A stretch of DNA of 34,368 nucleotides from CAYLKS01 sp964384205 [NCBI: uncultured bacterium] (GTDB taxonomy: Bacteria > JAGOEH01), in assembly GCA_964384205.1 (NCBI GenBank), contig CAYLKS010000037.1:1-34368 (forward strand), written 5' to 3'. The notes beneath the pieces were generated by a model. It did not search any database. It saw only the letters and a program-made list of their open reading frames with translations, and was not told the DNA's origin. Shown piece after piece: positions 1-8,193 of this stretch (positions within the stretch are counted from its first letter, which is position 1; every line of letters begins with the position of its first letter). The position numbers and the translations under genes were made by a program.

Positions 1-2
1 GA

Positions 3-68
3 TTAACATGCTGTAAAAGTTTCCAGTATAATGGTAAAATTCCCCATATAAAAAAGAAAATAATGCAT
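3..68 (-). CDS. possible 21-codon small ORF or leader peptide
   Basis: On the minus strand an AAAGGG sequence lies six bases before an ATG that opens a 21-residue frame (starts MHYFLFYMGN, ends TFTAC) closed by TAA near the window edge. It lies downstream of a promoter-like sequence at 101-129. The peptide is hydrophobic in its first half. It resembles no family I know, and an A+T-rich spacer can give such a frame by chance. It could equally be a leader for a gene left of the window. Confidence 0.15.
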   Translation of the reverse strand: MHYFLFYMGNFTIILETFTAC

Positions 69-100
69 AAAAATACCCTTTATACTTTTCTATCAATTAG

Positions 101-129
101 ATTATAATATATTTTTATAAAAAGAACAA
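101..129 (-). promoter_or_regulatory. candidate sigma-70-type promoter reading left
   Basis: On the minus strand TTGTTC (124-129) and a perfect TATAAT (101-106) are 17 bases apart. It lies just after the last gene of the envelope operon and would drive whatever lies left of the window. I see no convincing intrinsic terminator between the operon end at 161 and this promoter, only a short AACAA/TTGTT repeat, so read-through from the operon is possible. Confidence 0.4.
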
Positions 130-160
130 GTTGTTTTGTTTTAATGCAAAAAGGAATTTA

Positions 161-1615
161 TCAAAATTTTTGTGTTACATAAACCACAGTCTGTTCCCAC
201 AAAATACTATATTTATCAATACGCTCTTTAAAATAATAAAATAAAATTATAGAAGCAACACCTATAATAAGCCCGACAATTGTTGTATATAAAGCTTCGT
301 TTATACCACCAGCTAATGATGTTAATATAGCAGATTGTTCTAATCCACCTGATGCTTTACTTATAGCATCAAATGACTTAGATATACCAATAACAGTTCC
401 AAAAAGTCCAATCATTGGAGCAATACCTGAAATAGTCCAGATCCAATCTAATCCCTGTTTCATTTGATTTAATTCACTTATAGCAGACTTAGTTACCGCT
501 CTATCTATTTCATTAGAAGAGTACCAATAAAATTTATTGGTTATATGATTTTGTAAACCAGCATAGAAAATTTTAGCTGCTTTATATTTATAATATTTTT
601 TACATATCGTTATTGCAACTTCTAAAAATGGCACTGAATAATATTGCCAGATAACGCTATTTGCCTGAATTATCAATTTTTGTTTCTTTTTCAAGGATAA
701 TCTTTTGTCTTCTAATTTCTTTAAAATAATCGATAATTTTTCTTTTAAAATATCCAATTTTATATCTGGAGTGTATTTACCAAGATTTAAGTTGGATATT
801 TTAGATTTTACTTCACCACTTTCTATTTTATTAATTATTTTTGTTATTAATTCTTTTTCTTCCTCTATATTGTCAGAATAAGGATCAAGAATCAGTTCTG
901 CTTTTATATTAGCATCGCTCATTGTTAAATTTTCTTCAATAGTTAAAATAGAATTCTCCCATAGCTTTGTCACAATAGAATAAAACTCTGGAAATTCTTT
1001 AGGTACAATTTTTCTGGTATTAAAAATAACTTTAACTGTTACCCATAACAAAGCCACAATAATTAATGCAAAAACAATAGTAAATTTCAATGTTAATTTA
1101 GTAAAAAATCCTTTAGGTCTGTGAAAAACAGAAACAATATTTTCAGGATAGAAATTCTTTTGTATAACTAAATCTATCGGTGCTCTTAGGAAATATCCAT
1201 TGTTAAGTTTTAAAATATCATTTTTATTATCTCCAAAAGTAATCTTAATGGCTCCTTCTGTATTAATCTGATAAACTAATTTGCCTTCAGGCTTTGCTTC
1301 TTTTACAGGAAATTTCCATGTTTTGATAGTAGTTAAAATATAATTTAAAAAATCCTCATTACCTGCATAAGGCTTAAATTTATCGATATAAACATTAGGC
1401 TTTGAATTTTCTCCATTATTACTAACAAATTCATATACAACTGTCACAATACCATCTTGTTTCATTATATTTTCACTGTTTTCAAGATAACTTTTCATTT
1501 TCAATAAATCCAGAGGTTGCCCTTCTATAACCTTAAAAACAGCAGTTTCTGTTTCCTTAGCCAGAATATTTATAGAAAAAAATAAAAGAAAAATTAAATA
1601 AAGCTTTTTTATCAT
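161..1615 (-). CDS. ExbB/TolQ/MotA-family proton channel with N-terminal periplasmic domain (copy 1)
   Basis: This 484-aa inner-membrane protein is probably the ion-conducting subunit of a Tol/Ton/Mot-like motor. A signal peptide (about residues 1-19) is followed by a periplasmic domain. Residues 55-128 of that domain have a strand-helix-strand pattern with a KTWKFP motif near 98-103, as in TonB/AgmX-type C-terminal domains. Membrane segments lie at about 174-198, 391-411 and 441-463. The last two form the MotA/TolQ/ExbB domain, with GLFGTVIGI and NEALYTTIVGL. A cytoplasmic stretch of about 190 residues separates segments 1 and 2. Ordinary ExbB/TolQ proteins have about 220-250 residues, so this one is roughly doubled by the periplasmic and cytoplasmic insertions. 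It is a clear paralogue of the 483-aa gene at 8194-9645, including the N-terminal VFKVIEGQ/EFRVVKGE stretch. It is the last gene of the operon, 15 bp after the 1058-aa gene, with a GGGGGA ribosome site. The family is secure; the partner and cargo are inferred. Confidence 0.85.
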   Translation of the reverse strand: MIKKLYLIFLLFFSINILAKETETAVFKVIEGQPLDLLKMKSYLENSENIMKQDGIVTVVYEFVSNNGENSKPNVYIDKFKPYAGNEDFLNYILTTIKTWKFPVKEAKPEGKLVYQINTEGAIKITFGDNKNDILKLNNGYFLRAPIDLVIQKNFYPENIVSVFHRPKGFFTKLTLKFTIVFALIIVALLWVTVKVIFNTRKIVPKEFPEFYSIVTKLWENSILTIEENLTMSDANIKAELILDPYSDNIEEEKELITKIINKIESGEVKSKISNLNLGKYTPDIKLDILKEKLSIILKKLEDKRLSLKKKQKLIIQANSVIWQYYSVPFLEVAITICKKYYKYKAAKIFYAGLQNHITNKFYWYSSNEIDRAVTKSAISELNQMKQGLDWIWTISGIAPMIGLFGTVIGISKSFDAISKASGGLEQSAILTSLAGGINEALYTTIVGLIIGVASIILFYYFKERIDKYSILWEQTVVYVTQKF

Positions 1616-1630
1616 AATTATTATCCCCCA

Positions 1631-4600
1631 TCATTTAAAATTATATTCTAAAATATTATCATTAGTTAATAAAAATAATTTCTCTGAATTTTTAAAAGTC
1701 TTTATTACTAATCTGCAATTTTTACCTTTTATATTTTTTAAATCATATTTATCTACAAGTTCGCCTATGGAGTTAAATTTTAATATACTATTATTTTTGG
1801 GAGAAAAAACATAAATAAAAGAAGCCTTATCTATATCAAAAGAAAGAGGTATAAATGTTGTCTCCACTCCTGAAAATTCTATCTCATTTTTAGAATCGAG
1901 CGGTGAAATAAAATATAATTTCAGGTTATCTTTAACAAGATAAGCAAAATTGTCAAATACTTTAGCACTTAAAAAATCTGATACTTTTAACATACTTTGT
2001 TCAATAGTCATACTTTTTTTATCGATATATAGAACACGTCCAGATGACGATATAAGTACAATATTCTTTTTATTATTTGATATAGAAACCATATTGCCTA
2101 AGTCTAAATTATTTAAATCAGTTAAAAGCTTATCTTCTTTTAAAATATCCAAGTCAGAATTAAATGCAATAAATTTTACTTTTGCCTTATCATAGATATA
2201 AATATTTTGATTCAAGATAAAAATTAATTTTGGGTCAAATAATATTTTACCAGATATTTTTATTTCTTTATTGCCATAAGTTAATACATATCTGTTATTT
2301 CTTTCTTTAGGGTTTAAATATAAAATAGCTAATTTATCTTTTTCCACAGCTAATAGCAATGGGAGATTATTATTGTTACTGTAAGTATTAGACAAGGAAA
2401 GTTTGGATTTTTTTATTAAATTAATATTGATAGTAGCATTATTAGTAAACTTGTAAATATTGCCAAAATTATAATAGTCTGAGTTATTTTGTATCTTTAT
2501 TAAATAATTTTGTCCAGCCATTAAATCTATCTTTTCACTTAAGGATTTACATGATTTTTCTGATTTTAAGTTCATAGATGGAAATTCATAAACTTTAAGT
2601 TGCCATTCAGGAAGAGATACATTTAAATTAAAAGTAATTGTTACCATTGAACTGAATGTTGCAAATGGTAATTTATAGAAAAATAAATCAGGGATAAATC
2701 CAGATGTTAATATTAAATAATCTGCCACATAACTATTAGGAATAGCAAAGGAATAAAAATATTGTAAATCAGCAACATTCAAGCCGATATTATCGAAATT
2801 TTTTTCAATATTATAGGACTGATTAAATTGTCCGCCATATTTTTTTGCTTTTTCATAATAAACTTTAACATCACATCCATAGTTTTTGTCTGATTCACTA
2901 ATTGTAACTATTCTATCAAAACATTTCTTTTGAGAAGCTTTATCATTTTTAATTTCATATAAAGTTGCAAGATTATAACAACCTCTTATATCTCCAATTT
3001 TAGAACACAATTCTTCACCTATTTTTATTGCATCATCATTTTTCCCCTGTAATTGATATAATTTCATTAATACGAATTTATAATCTGCATAATAATCATT
3101 ATTATCAGGAACAGGATTTTTTAATAAATAAGAAATTGGCTCCGGTATAGTAGGAATTGTAAAATTTTTATCAACCCCATATATTTTGCCAAACTTTCCA
3201 GATAAAAGAAATGCAGAATATCCAAACAATACATTACATTTATATTTATTTTCACCTTTAAAATTAGAAATAAATGCATAAGAAGCTAAAAAACCTTCCA
3301 TTTGTTGTTCTCTCAAATAAAGCAAATTTAAAAGTGCAAATACTTGTTTAATTTTCTCATCATCTTTGCCTTGAAAGTTATTGAATAAATTAATTTTAAA
3401 GAAATTGAGCATTTGCTCTACTTGATTAGGTAATAATAAAGACATATATTGCAATGGATTTGCTACAAATTGTTTAATCATATGATTAGAAGATAATCTA
3501 TCCAATGTACCTATGCCTTTTAGAGCATAATAATAATTTTTTTGAAAATCTGTTAATAGTTCTACTTCTTCATCAGCAAGTTTGATATTAAATTTTTCTT
3601 TATTTAATGCTTTTGTAAGTGCGGAGTAAAATTTTGCTTGAACAGAAAACATTCCTGTAAAATTTTTATTATTAGAAAGATCTTCAAATTTGGTTATAGA
3701 ATATTTCAAAGCATTTTTATTATTACCATCAGTTGTTAAAAAAGTAAAGAAATTAAAAAAACCATCCCAAAACAAATATTTTACACCATTTAAATCCCTA
3801 AAATCTGGGTTAGTATCGCTTTTAAGGTTAATAAAAAAGTTTGTCAAATTTATCAAAAGGTTTATTTCTTTTTTTAAATTTTCTGTTTTAATAGTATTTA
3901 TATAAAGATTAATTTTATTTACATTTATAGGCTGATCATATAATGCTGAATAAATAATATCTAAAAAGCATCGTTCAACTAACAACTGGTCTTTCATATC
4001 TTCATCTTTTATTTTATCAAGTACAATATCAAATTCTCCCTTTAAAGGATCTATTAATTCTTTAAAATTTATGCCAGCTTCTACACCACAATACCCTACC
4101 CCCAAATTTTTCTTTAATTTGATAATTAAATCGATAAATTTAAATGAAAGATTGTAATATTTGCTTATTTCATCATTTTTTAATGTATAAGATTTTAACT
4201 TTTTATTAACATCTTCTATTAATTTATCATCATTGTTATTTATTGCATAGATAATAAATTCTCGGGCACCTGCATAAGCATATAAAGATAGCTTTTCTTT
4301 TATATCCATTAAATTATTTTCATTTGGCTGAATAGTATTTAAGGTTTTAATTGTTTTAAAAAAGTTATTCACATCTGGTTCATCTGTTAATTTGATTTTA
4401 TAATAAATATTAAATAATTTTAACAAATATAATTTAAAAAGATAATCATTATTTATTTTTGGGTGCTTACTTAACTTATCAATCAAGCCTATGGATGAAT
4501 TAAAATTTCTTACATTTCTTGTAGCAATACCTTTGGCAAAATTAATATAACAAGAATACACTTTATTCATAAAATCTTCAAATGTATTAGTTTCAATATT

Positions 4601-4807
4601 TTTAAATTGATTTCTTTGATTATCCAATGCTTTAGCATATTTTAAAAGATTATCTACATTTTCAATCTGAGGTGTAATTAATAAAGATTGTAATTCACCA
4701 ATTAACTGATTATAATTTTTAGATGTCTCTTTTATAAAATTTTGAGATAAACTTTGAAAAGTAAAAAAAGATAAAAGTATAAATATAGAAATAAATTTCC
4801 TTTTCAT
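1631..4807 (-). CDS. large secreted/periplasmic protein with TPR-like and propeller-like parts, function unknown
   Basis: This 1058-aa protein has a signal peptide (about residues 1-21, ending QSLSQ) and no lipobox cysteine. Residues of roughly 30-540 are helix-rich and Leu/Lys/Asn-rich, as in solenoid repeats. The clearest TPR-like pair is near residues 575-650 (KFVLMKLYQLQGKNDDAIKI, then CYNLATLYEIKNDKASQKKC). From about 690 to 800 the sequence turns to beta strands. From about 815 to the end there are repeated short hydrophobic strands (KLAILYLNP, NIVLISSSGRVLYIDK, SFIYVFSP, LFLLTNDNILEYNFK) resembling beta-propeller blades. It lies between the anchored TonB/AgmX-like gene (12 bp gap) and the third ExbB-like channel (15 bp gap), with an AAGGAG ribosome site. 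Its position suggests a periplasmic scaffold or coupling component, but I recognise no named family. Confidence 0.7.
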   Translation of the reverse strand: MKRKFISIFILLSFFTFQSLSQNFIKETSKNYNQLIGELQSLLITPQIENVDNLLKYAKALDNQRNQFKNIETNTFEDFMNKVYSCYINFAKGIATRNVRNFNSSIGLIDKLSKHPKINNDYLFKLYLLKLFNIYYKIKLTDEPDVNNFFKTIKTLNTIQPNENNLMDIKEKLSLYAYAGAREFIIYAINNNDDKLIEDVNKKLKSYTLKNDEISKYYNLSFKFIDLIIKLKKNLGVGYCGVEAGINFKELIDPLKGEFDIVLDKIKDEDMKDQLLVERCFLDIIYSALYDQPINVNKINLYINTIKTENLKKEINLLINLTNFFINLKSDTNPDFRDLNGVKYLFWDGFFNFFTFLTTDGNNKNALKYSITKFEDLSNNKNFTGMFSVQAKFYSALTKALNKEKFNIKLADEEVELLTDFQKNYYYALKGIGTLDRLSSNHMIKQFVANPLQYMSLLLPNQVEQMLNFFKINLFNNFQGKDDEKIKQVFALLNLLYLREQQMEGFLASYAFISNFKGENKYKCNVLFGYSAFLLSGKFGKIYGVDKNFTIPTIPEPISYLLKNPVPDNNDYYADYKFVLMKLYQLQGKNDDAIKIGEELCSKIGDIRGCYNLATLYEIKNDKASQKKCFDRIVTISESDKNYGCDVKVYYEKAKKYGGQFNQSYNIEKNFDNIGLNVADLQYFYSFAIPNSYVADYLILTSGFIPDLFFYKLPFATFSSMVTITFNLNVSLPEWQLKVYEFPSMNLKSEKSCKSLSEKIDLMAGQNYLIKIQNNSDYYNFGNIYKFTNNATININLIKKSKLSLSNTYSNNNNLPLLLAVEKDKLAILYLNPKERNNRYVLTYGNKEIKISGKILFDPKLIFILNQNIYIYDKAKVKFIAFNSDLDILKEDKLLTDLNNLDLGNMVSISNNKKNIVLISSSGRVLYIDKKSMTIEQSMLKVSDFLSAKVFDNFAYLVKDNLKLYFISPLDSKNEIEFSGVETTFIPLSFDIDKASFIYVFSPKNNSILKFNSIGELVDKYDLKNIKGKNCRLVIKTFKNSEKLFLLTNDNILEYNFK

Positions 4808-4819
4808 ATTTTACTCCTT

Positions 4820-5467
4820 TTAGTCTGTAGGCTCTACTAAACTCATAACTTTTGCTAATTTAGGAAAATTATTTAAATTTTGATAATTAGCATAAGCATT
4901 TCGAGGTAAATAAGGTATCAATTTATAAGGTCTTACTGGAAGAATATCATACATTTCAACAAGTCCATCAGAAACTGGGGATATATTTTTAAAATCAAGT
5001 ACTACAATATTTATAGATTTACTTCTATAATTAACTGTAACCCTAATTTTAAAATTAGCATTATCTCTAAATCCTGCAGCTTGAATTTTGTTTAAAACTT
5101 CTTTAACATATTTAGCAAGACCAACTCCATTTACTGCTAAAATATTATATTTGACATCCGAACCATTCCATGTTAATTCAAAACTAAAAATACCGGTTGG
5201 ATCTACAAAATGTTGTTCATTCATAAAAATCATATCAAAAGCGTCTTTAAATTTTCCACCTGAAACATTGTTCCAATTATTATAATAACATACTAATGCT
5301 TTATTAGTTAAATATAACATTGGGTCTGTTGATGGAAAAGGCACACAATAATTAATACTATATTTTCTAATATTATAAGAAGTAGAACTATAGTTTATAT
5401 TATAAAGCACCACTGATATTATTATTAAAATTATAAAAACTAATATAGAAATCTTTAAACTCTTCAT
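4820..5467 (-). CDS. membrane-anchored periplasmic protein with TonB/AgmX-like C-terminal pattern (tentative)
   Basis: The 215-aa protein has one N-terminal membrane segment (about residues 5-24, KISILVFIILIIISVVLYNI), short cytoplasmic head and a periplasmic remainder. The middle of the protein reads CYYNNW, then a strand GIFSFELTWNGSDVKYNILA, a helix GLAKYVKEVLNKIQAAGF and a strand NFKIRVTVNY. That strand-strand-helix-strand order, with a CY before it, resembles the AgmX/PglI and TonB C-terminal fold, in which a chain anchored in the inner membrane reaches an outer-membrane partner. It sits directly after the two ExbD-like genes (16 bp gap, AGGAG site), where a TonB-like transducer would be expected. 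It lacks the long Pro-rich linker and the YP motif of classical TonB. The membrane anchor is plain; the fold and role are inferred from pattern only. Confidence 0.5.
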   Translation of the reverse strand: MKSLKISILVFIILIIISVVLYNINYSSTSYNIRKYSINYCVPFPSTDPMLYLTNKALVCYYNNWNNVSGGKFKDAFDMIFMNEQHFVDPTGIFSFELTWNGSDVKYNILAVNGVGLAKYVKEVLNKIQAAGFRDNANFKIRVTVNYRSKSINIVVLDFKNISPVSDGLVEMYDILPVRPYKLIPYLPRNAYANYQNLNNFPKLAKVMSLVEPTD

Positions 5468-5483
5468 AATAAACTCCTACTAA

Positions 5484-6077
5484 TTAACTTTTACTCCATT
5501 TTGATTTATCTTTAAAAAATTCCAAATTCCATAAACTATCAATCGGACCAAGTCCCCAATATGCTGTTGCTTTTTTATTCTTTACCAGATCATAAATTTC
5601 AATCAGATTTTCAAAAGAAAGCATTTCTGGAGCTCTTATGGATACTTTATCCCCTGTTTTGATTAATGATGCAAGCCTATTAATATCACATAAAGCATTT
5701 GGACCAAAAGGTCCTGGCTGACTTATCAATTTAATAAAATTAGGACTATTGTCTGACAACTTATTGCTTTTCTTTATATTGATTACTTGTTTTGCAATCT
5801 GAAAATTTTGACCATTAATTATAACATATTTAAAAGTAGAATTTTTCCTATTCAAAATTTGGACAATACAATCAACTTTTTGCTTAGCTCCACTCACTTT
5901 TTTTTCATTTTTAGGTTGAGTTATTTCTCTCTTTATAACTCTAATATTTTCTCCTTGTTCACTTTTTTTAGGAGCTATACTTAAAGTCACAAGAAAAAAG
6001 ATTAACAATAAAAAAACTACATCTATAATAGAGGTTAACTCACTTTTTTTATTTTCTTCTTTTGTTTTTAAAGGCAT
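5484..6077 (-). CDS. ExbD/TolR-family protein (copy 2)
   Basis: A 197-aa ExbD/TolR-type subunit, which in this family pairs with an ExbB/TolQ channel to use the proton gradient. A short basic cytoplasmic head (MPLKTKEENKKSE) precedes one membrane helix at about residues 16-36. The invariant membrane aspartate is D19 in SIIDVVFLLLIFF, the proton-binding position of the family. The periplasmic domain ends with a recognisable ExbD-like stretch (KVSIRAPEMLSFENLIEIYD followed by LVKNKKATAYWG). It follows the other ExbD-like gene by 15 bp and has a strong AGGGGGAG ribosome site. The two ExbD-like proteins share their first 35 residues closely but diverge in the periplasm, so they probably have different periplasmic partners. 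Confidence 0.88.
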   Translation of the reverse strand: MPLKTKEENKKSELTSIIDVVFLLLIFFLVTLSIAPKKSEQGENIRVIKREITQPKNEKKVSGAKQKVDCIVQILNRKNSTFKYVIINGQNFQIAKQVINIKKSNKLSDNSPNFIKLISQPGPFGPNALCDINRLASLIKTGDKVSIRAPEMLSFENLIEIYDLVKNKKATAYWGLGPIDSLWNLEFFKDKSKWSKS

Positions 6078-6092
6078 AAATGCTCCCCCTAC

Positions 6093-6815
6093 TTAATCTT
6101 TACCAATATAATTTACATTAATATATAAATTGTCTTGAGATGTCATATTCAATTTCCTATTAAACTTATATTTAAAATACAAATCATTCATATCTACTAT
6201 AAATTTATAATAAACATCTTTATCTAAATCTAAAAATACTTTTACTCTATCAGGTTGTTTTTTTACAATATTATTTATACTATCAATCTCCATAAATTTT
6301 CGTTCTATTTTTTCAAGGACTTTATTATATTCAGCTTCAAATTTTTTTCTATTTGCAAAATATAATTCACGAGATGGCAAAGTATCAGGCAAATAAGATT
6401 TTAATTTTTTTAATTCTTGCTGAAGTTGAGTTTTCCGTGTAAAACCCAGTGTTTTATCTTTTAATAATAGTTCTATCTCAGCTATTCTTTTAGGTACTTG
6501 TTCTAAAATTTGAGAATCATGTTTATATAAGGAATCTAACAAAAATATCAAATAACGTTTTCCAGAGTCATATTTGGCAGAAGTATCATTTTCTAAAACT
6601 GTTACAGAAATTTTTAAAGTATAATTTGTATCTAAAACAGCATTTTTAACTTGAGGTCTTTTTTTTGCTTTCTCTGGTATGCCAGAGTTCTTTTCTTCTT
6701 TTGGCTTTATACCAGCTGCTAAGGTAACCAGAAAAAATATAAGTAATAAAAATATAACATCAATCATTGATGTTAATTCGCCTTTTCGTAACTCTTCATT
6801 TTTTTTAAAAGGCAT
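6093..6815 (-). CDS. ExbD/TolR-family protein with periplasmic coiled-coil segment (copy 1)
   Basis: A 240-aa ExbD/TolR-type subunit. The head MPFKKNEELRKGE and the helix TSMIDVIFLLLIFFLVTLAA (about residues 15-34) are nearly the same as in the neighbouring ExbD, with the proton-site aspartate at D19. The periplasmic part is longer than usual and, from about residue 85 to 150, is rich in charged helix (QVPKRIAEIELLLKD, TQLQQELKKLK), suggesting a coiled coil. The C-terminus (VKVFLDLDKDVYYKFIVDMN) fits the ExbD periplasmic fold. It starts 2 bp after the stop of the 454-aa ExbB-like gene, and its AAGGAG site lies inside that gene's last codons, so the two are probably translationally coupled and made in fixed ratio. 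That pairing suggests that they form one motor. Confidence 0.87.
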   Translation of the reverse strand: MPFKKNEELRKGELTSMIDVIFLLLIFFLVTLAAGIKPKEEKNSGIPEKAKKRPQVKNAVLDTNYTLKISVTVLENDTSAKYDSGKRYLIFLLDSLYKHDSQILEQVPKRIAEIELLLKDKTLGFTRKTQLQQELKKLKSYLPDTLPSRELYFANRKKFEAEYNKVLEKIERKFMEIDSINNIVKKQPDRVKVFLDLDKDVYYKFIVDMNDLYFKYKFNRKLNMTSQDNLYINVNYIGKD

Positions 6816-6817
6816 AA

Positions 6818-8182
6818 TTATTTCTCCTTATTCTCATTTTTAATATCTTTCAGGAAAAAGAAATGATTAAATTGATTAAGTAAATCAAAAATTTCTTTAT
6901 CTAATTTATTCTTTAATATATAATAAGCAAGCATCATAGGAATTCCTAAACTTAATCCAAAAATTGTAGTATAAAGGGCTGTATTAATACCATTAGATAA
7001 ACTTTTTATCAACACTTCTTTGGGAACATCCGGATTTTGAGCAACTTGATTAAATGCTTGAGAAATTCCAATAACAGTACCAAGTAACCCCAACATAGGA
7101 GCAATACTACCTATATTCCAAAAATATTCCAGAGTAAAGAAATTTTCCAACCATTTGACGATTTTAAATTTAAAATTTACTATTTTTTTAGATTCACTTT
7201 CTAATAATATTTGTTCATCTAATGTATTATGTACCTGTAAAAATTTACTCCAGTGACTTTTATAACGCATATGTTTAAATAAAATATTATAAAATATTTT
7301 TTCAATAGCATTTGTCTTACTCGACAACCCCTTTTGCTTTAATAATAAATTATATAGATTATCTTTTGTTGGCTGCTCAAAAAACTTCATCCACTCACTT
7401 AATAAATCATCATCCATCTTTTCTGAAATAAAATTAGTACTTTTGAACATGGATAAATAATAAATAAAAAGAAATATTCCCAAGATTCCCAGAAAAGTTA
7501 AGATATAAGCAATTACCCCTCCTTTATTAAATAATGGGGAAACCTGCTTTGTAAAAAATGCCTTAAACCACCCGGGCTGAGTTATGGTCGAACTAAATAT
7601 TAATACTGAATTTACTGGCTCTTCTTTTATTGAAAGATGCAAGGGAAACCATATCTCATTTTTACCTGGATATCCTGCAATTTGATTAACTGGAATAACT
7701 TTGATAGTTTTATTTTTGAACTGATAAACTAATTGATCATAATTTTCTATAGATACTTTTATTTTATAAGCACCATAATCCTTAATATCATCTATGCCAG
7801 AAATTTCACCAGGAAAAACAAAAGTTCTTTTAGTAATACTTTTTGATACTGTATTTTTTATTTTACTTACTACATTATTTGAAATAGTATCTCCTGCCTC
7901 AATGTCAATTTTAAATTTGATATTATTGTCTTTATTGAGAGTATCAAGTAAAAAATTTTCAACATCACTTAATAATTCTTTGTTTAAACCCACTTCGATA
8001 CACCCTGTTTCTTCATTTAAGAAACCAAATTTCCAGTCCAGAGAACAGGCTTTTATTTCATTATCTTTAGTATATAACAAATTAGCATGATCTATGAAAA
8101 AAATTACTTTTTTAATTGTGTTTTCCTGGCTCAATAATGCTATTTGAAAAAATAGCACCAAGAAAATTACTCTTTTAAGCAT
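6818..8182 (-). CDS. ExbB/TolQ/MotA-family channel with a distinct periplasmic domain (copy 3)
   Basis: A 454-aa channel subunit. A signal peptide (about 1-18, ending ALLSQ) leads into a periplasmic domain of about 200 residues with two cysteines, C46 and C61, that could form a disulfide. The first membrane segment is at about 222-245. The MotA/TolQ/ExbB domain comes near the C-terminus, with GSIAPMLGLLGTVIGISQAF and NGINTALYTTIFGLSLGIP. The C-terminal channel domain matches the two sibling channels in this operon, but the periplasmic domain does not visibly align with theirs, so this copy probably contacts a different partner. It is followed 2 bp later by an ExbD-like gene, the tightest junction in the operon. 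An AAGGAG ribosome site precedes the ATG. Confidence 0.85.
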   Translation of the reverse strand: MLKRVIFLVLFFQIALLSQENTIKKVIFFIDHANLLYTKDNEIKACSLDWKFGFLNEETGCIEVGLNKELLSDVENFLLDTLNKDNNIKFKIDIEAGDTISNNVVSKIKNTVSKSITKRTFVFPGEISGIDDIKDYGAYKIKVSIENYDQLVYQFKNKTIKVIPVNQIAGYPGKNEIWFPLHLSIKEEPVNSVLIFSSTITQPGWFKAFFTKQVSPLFNKGGVIAYILTFLGILGIFLFIYYLSMFKSTNFISEKMDDDLLSEWMKFFEQPTKDNLYNLLLKQKGLSSKTNAIEKIFYNILFKHMRYKSHWSKFLQVHNTLDEQILLESESKKIVNFKFKIVKWLENFFTLEYFWNIGSIAPMLGLLGTVIGISQAFNQVAQNPDVPKEVLIKSLSNGINTALYTTIFGLSLGIPMMLAYYILKNKLDKEIFDLLNQFNHFFFLKDIKNENKEK

Positions 8183-8193
8183 TATATTTCTCC

